Source: JANJWP01 sp964540725
GTDB taxonomy: Bacteria > Patescibacteriota > Gracilibacteria > BD1-5 > UBA2023
DNA length: 42,067 nt
NCBI GenBank assembly: GCA_964540725.1
Contig: CAZINU010000007.1
Location: forward strand, 1-42,067
Direction: 5' to 3'
The notes beneath the pieces were generated by a model, which saw only the letters and a program-made list of their open reading frames with translations, was not told where the DNA came from and did no database searches. The position numbers and the translations under genes are program-made. Positions 33,066 to 42,067 of this stretch are shown in pieces. The first letter of the stretch is position 1. Each line of letters starts with the position of its first letter.

Positions 33066-33561
33066 CGCCTCTTCCCGTCGCATACCCTCCCGAGCCCATA
33101 TTGTCTGAGCCGTTTTCTCCATCGTCGTACGGAATGGGGAAATCCTTTGCCTGAAGCGGCAAAACACCTCCTATTTCGACGGGTATTGGGCGTTACCCGC
33201 CGGAAAACTCGACCATGGGGAATTTCCTTCCGCCGGGGTCGCCCGCGAACTGTCGGAAGAAACGGGGCTGTCCGCCCGTCCCGAAGACTACGGGGCTCCG
33301 CTCGTCATGTACGCCCGGTTTCCGGACGATCCCGACGGAAGGGAGGGGCGTCTCTACTACTTCGCCGCTCCGGAGCGTTTCGAGGGCGTCGCGACGAACG
33401 CCGAGCCCGACAAGGCCTCCGAAATCGGATGGTTCCCGGTATCGGAACTCCCCCGGCCGTTCGTTCCCCATATGGAGGTCGGCATCGGGGCCTTCTTGGC
33501 CGGCAAGACCTATGCGGAATTCGAAGGCCGGTTTTCCGATTCGCAAATCCCCGCCGCGTAG
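33055..33561 (+). CDS. Nudix hydrolase (in-frame TGA)
   Basis: This 168-residue protein has the complete Nudix box GKLDHGEFPSAGVARELSEE followed by TGL (residues 50-72, the Gx5Ex7REUxEExGU pattern), which binds Mg2+ and catalyses cleavage of nucleoside diphosphate-X compounds. The N-terminal strand RAHIV-G-AVFSIVVRNGEIL contains a TGA (codon 18) at a usual Gly position, so under the standard code the Nudix box would lie in a fragment without a start. The substrate is unknown. It lies between the STAS and Vsr genes with 2 nt before the latter. Confidence 0.9.
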
Positions 33562-33563
33562 CC

Positions 33564-34016
33564 ATGCCCGACATCTTCACTCCCGAGAAGCGCTCCGACG
33601 TCATGCGGCGTATCAAATCGAAAAACACGGGACCTGAAAAGCTCCTGTTTTCGCTCATCAAGCGGCTCTGGCCGGAATTCCGGTACCGCAAACACCGGCG
33701 AGGAATTCCCGGAACGCCGGACGTCTATTTTCCGAAACAGAAGCTCGCCGTATTCGTCGACGGCGATTTTTGGCACGGAAAAATGAAAGAGGGGCGTCTA
33801 GAGAAACTGCCGGAATACTGGCAAACCAAAATCCGGACCAATATGGAACGGGACGCCCGACAGCTCGACGAACTCGTCGCGAAGGGCATCCGCCCCCTCC
33901 GGTTTTTCGCGAGCGAATTCAAGAAAGACCCCGGGGCGGCGGTATCGGAAATCGAACGTCGCCTGCGCGAAGCGGGAGACGGGCCGATTTTTGACGACTC
34001 CGGAAAGATGCGGTAG
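33564..34016 (+). CDS. vsr: Very short patch repair endonuclease (Vsr)
   Basis: This 150-residue protein has the family N-terminus MPDIFTPEKRSDVMRRIKSK, the catalytic Asp53 in GTPDVYFPKQ, and AVFVDGDFWHGK (residues 62-73) with the conserved Asp/His cluster. Vsr nicks DNA 5' of T in T:G mismatches that arise from deamination of 5-methylcytosine. Usually a C5 cytosine methyltransferase gene (dcm-like) is beside it; none is seen in this window, so it is an orphan here. It follows the Nudix gene by 2 nt and is likely cotranscribed. Confidence 0.93.
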   Translation: MPDIFTPEKRSDVMRRIKSKNTGPEKLLFSLIKRLWPEFRYRKHRRGIPGTPDVYFPKQKLAVFVDGDFWHGKMKEGRLEKLPEYWQTKIRTNMERDARQLDELVAKGIRPLRFFASEFKKDPGAAVSEIERRLREAGDGPIFDDSGKMR

Positions 34017-34019
34017 AGT
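33991..34019 (+). promoter_or_regulatory. Predicted promoter of the 34048-34680 gene
   Basis: TTGACG (33991-33996) and TAGAGT (34014-34019) are 17 nt apart and lie over the end of vsr. Confidence 0.6.
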
Positions 34020-34047
34020 GGGCTCGTATCCGGTAACCGAACGTCCC

Positions 34048-34680
34048 ATGTCCCCAGAAGCCCGCCACCATGAAACCGCTCGCGCAAAAAACGCCGAGCA
34101 ATGCCGCCCGACGGATCTCAAATCCCTTCGGAAAATCGAAGCCATCCGAAGGGATTTCCCCACCGCCATGGTTTCGTCCTTCTTCGCTTCTCCGACCGAC
34201 TTGATCACAAAAGCTTTCAAGCAGGAGAAGGAGGCGATTCTATCCGGCGAATGGAACGTGGAAATGCCCATTTCGCATTTCATGTCTCAGGAAGACGCGC
34301 TTCGAATCATGCGGGCCGAGCCGGAAGAGCTTTTGGAAGAAGTCCGGAACGATTCGACCGTTCAGGCCTTCGTCGCGTTCATGGATACGGGAACCGAGGA
34401 TGTCGATTGAGCGAATCGAGCCAGTATCGGCCAACTCGCCATCATGCGCCTAGCCGTCGAGAAGGACCTGAGCCCCGTTTCCATTATCGAGGACGCGTTC
34501 GGAAAGGAGCGCGGAACGTACGGCCCCATGGCGAGCGTGAAGCTCCCCGACGGAAGCGAGACGATTCTCATACAATTGGTAAAATCCCGGAGCGCGGAGC
34601 GCGTACAAGCGGAAACCGCGCCCCTACTCGCCGTACTGAAGGAACGGTGCCCCGCTCCGATAAAAACCGCGAGAAAATAG
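34048..34680 (+). CDS. Hypothetical protein (in-frame TGA)
   Basis: The frame encodes 210 residues if TGA at 34408-34410 is Gly; both halves keep one frame and similar composition. The N-terminal half is helical and charged (LRKIEAIRRDFPTAMVSSFF, EEPEELLEEV-like segments). The C-terminal half contains AVEKDLSPVSIIEDAFGKER and VKLPDGSETILIQLVKSRSA. No signal peptide or membrane helix is seen, and I recognise no family. It has its own promoter and a terminator shared with the convergent gene. Under the standard code it would look like two adjacent small genes. Confidence 0.7.
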
Positions 34681-34733
34681 GTTTGACCTTTTATTGAATT
34701 CGCACGCGGGTCCACATGGGACGATCCTGCTCA

Positions 34734-34759
34734 AAACCCCCGCATGCGCGGGGGTTTTG
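34734..34759. terminator. Bidirectional terminator
   Basis: AAAACCCCCGC-ATGC-GCGGGGGTTTT lies between two convergent genes. Confidence 0.85.
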
Positions 34760-35593
34760 CTATGCCACGAACCGGAAATACGAATCCGGGTATTCGATCG
34801 AATATTCCATGAAATTCTTCTTGAAATCGGTATACCCCTGCTGGTCCGGCGTCATGGAAGGGTCTTTCAAGTGGTCAAAATTGACATACTTGACACCCGA
34901 AGTCCACGAATCGGCGAACCACCGGTCGATCAATCCCGTTCCGGCTTGGATGGAATATGCCTCCGGCCCCGTAAAAGCGACCAAGTGGGCACTCGAATTT
35001 CCGCAGTAGTCGAAAACGGCGAGGCCAGCGACGACCTTGCCCCGGTATTTCGCCACGTACGAACGGACGCTTTCGGGAGCGATGGCCGCCATGGTGCGAT
35101 AATACTTGATGTATTCCTTTTTAAACGCGTGGCGAACGGGGGTCGTTCGGAAATGTTCCATGAATTCGTCGTCCGAGACCCGTACGGTTTCGGCCCCCTC
35201 GGTCGACAGGAACTTCTTGCGGGCCCGACGGGCCCGTTCGTTCCATTTCCGGAAGTAGTCCGGGGAATCCACGACGGTAAAGCCCGAATTCATGAAGTGC
35301 GAACGAAGCCACATCTTCCGCCACGGTTTGGGGATTTCCGTTCGGCGAGCCGGAATCCAAATGACGACGCCGGGGCCAAAGCCGGCCGCCTTGAGCGCGG
35401 CGATGTCCGGCTCCGCTTCCAACCGCTCGAATTTCGCGATATGGAAGCCGAGAACGTTTTTGAGCCAGGCGTACCCGTCGGACGTTTTCAACGTGCGCAA
35501 TCCGCACGTTTCAAGGTATTTCCGGTACCCCTCGGAAGACGACCGGTAGTACGGATGGTCCTTCGGGAGGTCGGCGGCGGTAAGGCGGTACAT
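34760..35593 (-). CDS. GNAT-fold protein, possibly FemAB-like peptidyl or amino-acid transferase
   Basis: This 277-residue protein has LKNVLGFHIAKFERL, KPWRKMWLRSHFMNSGFTVV, SYVAKYRGKVVAGLAVFDYC and SSAHLVAFTGPEAYSIQAGT, and a C-terminal YVNFDHLKDPSMTPDQQGYT then FKKNFM. The strand-helix order with KVVAGLAVFDYCG and the late F-K-K-x-F motif is that of the GNAT/FemAB superfamily, where such enzymes add amino acids to peptidoglycan precursors or other acceptors. Motif conservation is modest, so the substrate is open. It starts at ATG 35593 and ends at TAG before a shared terminator. Confidence 0.6.
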   Translation of the reverse strand: MYRLTAADLPKDHPYYRSSSEGYRKYLETCGLRTLKTSDGYAWLKNVLGFHIAKFERLEAEPDIAALKAAGFGPGVVIWIPARRTEIPKPWRKMWLRSHFMNSGFTVVDSPDYFRKWNERARRARKKFLSTEGAETVRVSDDEFMEHFRTTPVRHAFKKEYIKYYRTMAAIAPESVRSYVAKYRGKVVAGLAVFDYCGNSSAHLVAFTGPEAYSIQAGTGLIDRWFADSWTSGVKYVNFDHLKDPSMTPDQQGYTDFKKNFMEYSIEYPDSYFRFVA

Positions 35594-35718
35594 GGGAAAG
35601 GGGAAACGGGGGGCGAACGGAAGCCTTCGGGGGCGGGGCAGGGGAATCTTCTCAGTTTCGACATACGAAAAACCGCACCGGCCAGGAAGGCGGATGCGGT
35701 TTTTAAAAATTTGAGAGA

Positions 35719-35861
35719 ATGGTGGGTGATATAGGATTCGTTCGCTCGCGCCGCTCCGCGGCTCCGCGAGACGGGTCGGGCCGGAAGCCAAATCGTTGGC
35801 TTCCTATCCGCTAAGGCGGATACCCTTTATTCGAATCCTTTGAGGATTTTTTAAAGACGCA
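35719..35861 (-). repeat. tRNA-linked hairpin repeat downstream of tRNA-Val(TAC), with duplicated tRNA 3' end
   Basis: The first 22 nt (35719-35740) repeat exactly the 3' end of tRNA-Val(TAC) including CCA (35861-35882). Between the two copies lie the hairpin GGAAGCCA...TGGCTTCC, a GC-rich hairpin (CCGCGGCTCCGCG) and, next to the tRNA, AATCCT-TTG-AGGATTTTTT. The latter acts as a terminator and matches the T-loop in antisense. Confidence 0.7.
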
Positions 35862-35938
35862 TGGTGGGTGATATAGGATTCGAACCTATGACCCTCTGCT
35901 TGTAAGGCAGATGCTCTAACCAACTGAGCTAATCACCC
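35862..35938 (-). tRNA. tRNA-Val (TAC)
   Basis: Acceptor GGGTGAT pairs with ATCACCC; the discriminator is A and CCA is encoded. The anticodon loop CTTACAA gives TAC, and the T-arm is ATAGG-TTCGAAT-CCTAT. The D-arm is standard. Confidence 0.95.
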
Positions 35939-35957
35939 AAAGAGTGGGTCGAAAGAA

Positions 35958-36034
35958 TGGTGGGTTATACTAGATTCGAACTAGTGACCTCTTGCTTGTC
36001 GAGCAAGCGCTCTAACCAACTGAGCTAATAACCC
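35958..36034 (-). tRNA. tRNA-Val (GAC), with C instead of U at position 33
   Basis: Acceptor GGGTTAT pairs with ATAACCC; CCA is encoded. The anticodon stem is CTTGC/GCAAG with loop TCGACAA, which places GAC at 34-36 but C at position 33, where U is nearly universal. Other arms are regular. Confidence 0.85.
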
Positions 36035-36044
36035 ATGCTATTAT

Positions 36045-36121
36045 TGGTGCCCGAGGCGGGAATCGAACCCACGACCATCAGCTTAGAAGGCTGCCGCTCT
36101 ATCCAACTGAGCTACCCGGGC
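36045..36121 (-). tRNA. tRNA-Arg (TCT)
   Basis: Acceptor GCCCGGG pairs with CTCGGGC (one G-U); CCA is encoded. The anticodon loop CTTCTAA gives TCT, reading AGA/AGG. The T-arm is GTGGG-TTCGATT-CCCGC. Confidence 0.95.
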
Positions 36122-36182
36122 ATGCCACCCGAGGTATTGAACGACATCGCTTTGCGCAATGCGGTCCCCTCGTATCCTTTCC

Positions 36183-36306
<124 letters not shown>

Positions 36307-36320
36307 GGAAACGATACGTT

Positions 36321-36348
36321 CCGTACGGGAAAAATACGATGAGAAGAC
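36321..36348 (-). repeat. 23S processing stem, 3' arm
   Basis: This segment is complementary over about 27 nt, with one mismatch, to 39495-39522 on the far side of 23S. The pair brackets 23S and is the expected double-stranded processing site for RNase III. Confidence 0.75.
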
Positions 36349-36417
36349 TCCTGCTTCCGAATGTCTCGATTCCGCCAGGAAGGAAGTCCGTCGTCGGGGA
36401 CGGAAAGCCTTCTTGGA

Positions 36418-39360
<2,943 letters not shown>

Positions 39361-39494
39361 TTGCTACGGACGGCTTTCCGCCCTCTCCGACGGGTATGAC
39401 GCCTCGGAGGGCGACGGTCTTCCACGCGTAACGACACGCGCTTCCGACCAGAACTTCCTTGTACCTTACGGTACCAAAACATTTTTCGACATTC

Positions 39495-39522
39495 GTCTTC
39501 TCATCGTATTTTTCTCGTACGG
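39495..39522 (-). repeat. 23S processing stem, 5' arm
   Basis: Complement of 36321-36348 (GTCTTCTCATCGTATTTTT then CTCGTACGG on the plus strand). Confidence 0.75.
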
Positions 39523-39545
39523 ATGTTAAAGAGCCGAAGCTCTTA

Positions 39546-39580
39546 CCATCCGACACACCGGAAGACGAATTTCCCAATTT
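39546..39580 (-). repeat. 16S processing stem, 3' arm
   Basis: Complementary, with small bulges, to 41239-41277 on the far side of 16S (CATCCGACACACCGGAAGACG against CGTCTTCCTGTGCGTCGGATG). No tRNA lies in the 16S-23S spacer. Confidence 0.7.
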
Positions 39581-39597
39581 TTGAAGAAACAGATTCG

Positions 39598-41149
<1,552 letters not shown>

Positions 41150-41238
41150 CGTAGCTATTGATGATCGAATTTCGATCTCAAATGAATTGTTGTTGTTGAA
41201 TCTATGGTTGTTTCCCCGTATCCGGCGAACCGGACACG

Positions 41239-41277
41239 GAAATTGGGAAGACTTTCGTCTTCCTGTGCGTCGGATGT
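41239..41277 (-). repeat. 16S processing stem, 5' arm
   Basis: Partner of 39546-39580. It lies in the rRNA leader between the promoter and the 16S 5' end. Confidence 0.7.
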
Positions 41278-41343
41278 TAAGGAACCCCTTTTGCGTGTCC
41301 GACGGGAGGATTGGAAACCGCTCCCTGCGAAACGCGCCAGAGA

Positions 41344-41372
41344 GTTATATGGAAATCCGAATCGGAGTCAAA
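41344..41372 (-). promoter_or_regulatory. Predicted rRNA operon promoter
   Basis: On the reverse strand TTGACT (41372-41367) and TATAAC (41349-41344) are 17 nt apart, about 190 nt before 16S. I see no antiterminator box with certainty. Confidence 0.6.
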
Positions 41373-41697
41373 ACTTTTTTGGAGTTTTTTCAAAAAGACG
41401 CCCTTCGGATATCGGAATAATCCCGCATAGTGCTCTCCGTTGAGCAAAAACTCTTGTTTTGACTATTTGCGAACAATATTTCCAATTAAAATTATGACGA
41501 ACAAATTCTGTGTTCGCGAAAAACGGGAATCCGGGTCGGGACCGACTTCCGCCCCCGGCGTTCCGGTTCGAAAATCGGCATATAGAGGAACGCGCGAGGG
41601 AATATGGGCACTGACCGAAGAACGGGACGGAGAAACGCCTCGTCGATAACGTCCGGCCGGAACGGGACGAACGGGGGTTTCGGGCCGCCGGAACGAA
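41373..41697. other. Intergenic stretch without a gene
   Basis: I see no coding frame with a plausible product in these 325 bases. The part nearest the rRNA promoter is AT-rich and may contain further promoter elements. Confidence 0.5.
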
Positions 41698-41700
41698 CGA

Positions 41701-41728
41701 AACCCCCTCCCGTTTCCGGAAGGGGGTT
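41701..41728 (-). terminator. Terminator after the CAT-anticodon tRNA
   Basis: AACCCCCTCCC and GGAAGGGGGTT (mirror halves around GTTTCC) form a stem; on the tRNA strand it ends in T residues. Confidence 0.7.
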
Positions 41729-41738
41729 CGACGGTTTT

Positions 41739-41814
41739 TGGTGGGCCCACCTGGGATTGAACCAGGGACCTGGCGGTTATGAGCCGCTCGCTCTAACCAC
41801 TGAGCTATGGGCCC
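41739..41814 (-). tRNA. tRNA with CAT anticodon (elongator Met or Ile2)
   Basis: Acceptor GGGCCCA pairs fully with TGGGCCC; the discriminator is A and CCA is encoded. The anticodon loop CTCATAA gives CAT. The first base pair is G-C and the anticodon stem lacks the three G-C pairs of initiator tRNA, so it is not the initiator. Elongator Met and lysidine-modified Ile2 cannot be separated by eye. Confidence 0.85.
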
Positions 41815-41904
41815 GCACGTTTTGAAAAACGGCGCGGAGAGAATATGGGAAAACGCGGGGGAGTCAATCGGAAGAGGGGCGGGGCATTTCACGGGACCGG
41901 ATGC

Positions 41905-41995
41905 CCGTTCCTCGAAACGCGCTCGGCCGGAAGCTGCGTCAATGGCTTCCTATCTCGCCATCGCTCGATGCCTCGCGTTCGAATCCCCACCACAA
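41905..41995 (-). repeat. tRNA-linked hairpin repeat near the right edge
   Basis: On the reverse strand it starts GGTGGGGATTCGAACGCG, the antisense of a tRNA T-arm. It contains GATAGGAAGCCA...GCTTCCGGCC, shared with the copy at 35719-35861, and follows the partial tRNA at 42052 and its terminator. 41,815-41,904 holds nothing I can identify. Confidence 0.55.
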
Positions 41996-42010
41996 TCCCC
42001 GCATTCGCAT

Positions 42011-42044
42011 TAAAAAGCCCCGCCATGCGGCGGAGCGTTTTTAA
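42011..42044 (-). terminator. Terminator after the edge tRNA
   Basis: AAAAAGCCCCGCC-ATGC-GGCGGAGCGTTTTT is an imperfect stem with T tracts on both strands. Confidence 0.65.
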
Positions 42045-42051
42045 ATGCGAC

Positions 42052-42067
42052 TGGCGGTGAGTGGGGG
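42052..42067 (-). tRNA. Partial tRNA (3' end only), probably tRNA-Ser
   Basis: The window ends in TGG-C-GGTGAGT-GGGGG: CCA, G discriminator, a 7-nt acceptor strand and the start of a G-rich T-arm. The G discriminator and CCCCC T-stem match the tRNA-Ser at 11205. The rest lies outside the window. Confidence 0.5.

Overview
The window reads as a chromosome segment of a Candidate Phyla Radiation (Patescibacteria) bacterium that translates UGA as glycine (translation table 25), the code of Gracilibacteria and Absconditabacteria (SR1). With TGA as stop, many conserved genes break in the middle. With TGA as Gly, at least fourteen become whole, and several of the restored glycines sit in invariant motifs: the P-loop of a NadR-like kinase (codon 7), the Walker A of an AAA ATPase, IF-1 codon 19, MnmA codons 211 and 241, PilC codon 205 and Nudix codon 18. 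I therefore used only TAA and TAG as stops. Most of the window is GC-rich, which is unlike the AT-rich members of this group I know of. An AT-rich stretch at about 14.6-17.5 kb stands out.

Layout. 1-4.3 kb (minus strand): rpsM (cut by the window edge), rpmJ and infA, then a cyclic-nucleotide-binding protein with infB, and tsaE. 4.3-9.4 kb (plus): a type IV pilus operon of PilN-like, PilO-like, PilC, three minor pilins and a PilX-like protein. 9.4-11.1 kb (minus): a membrane-anchored TPR-like protein and a Jag/R3H RNA-binding protein. 11.2-11.6 kb: tRNA-Ser and tRNA-Ala.

11.6-19.85 kb and beyond is an accretion island at the 3' end of tRNA-Ala. Element A carries a large serine recombinase whose reading frame runs into the tRNA, a rolling-circle Rep, and a three-gene AT-rich operon: ABC/AAA_15-type ATPase, a short protein with a PD-(D/E)XK-like motif, and an unrecognised third protein. 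It ends at an att site. Two short units follow, each ended by another copy of that site. Unit B holds an ADP-ribosyltransferase-like protein; unit C holds a coiled-coil protein and a toxin-antitoxin pair. A fourth unit of unknown extent begins at 19,849. Units C and D start with a roughly 100-bp remnant of the recombinase 3' end. The whole looks like a cassette array built at a tRNA gene by a serine recombinase. Beyond it lies a broken glycine-rich pilin gene with an 11-nt C tract.

22.9-35.6 kb holds housekeeping and accessory genes: a short DapD homologue, DEAD-box helicase, peroxiredoxin, ABC ATPase, NadR-like kinase, HAD phosphatase-like protein, MnmA, tRNA-Arg(CCG), a YjdF-like membrane protein, STAS, Nudix, Vsr and a GNAT/FemAB-like protein. 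35.7-42.07 kb is a minus-strand RNA block: 16S-23S-5S-tRNA-Arg(TCT)-tRNA-Val(GAC)-tRNA-Val(TAC), preceded by a CAT-anticodon tRNA and the edge of a probable tRNA-Ser.

Other signals: few strong Shine-Dalgarno sites together with an altered 16S 3' tail, clear TTGACA/TATAAT-type promoters, one probably leaderless gene (tsaE), and hairpin-rich repeats downstream of four tRNA genes whose ends are complementary to the T-arm of the neighbouring tRNA.
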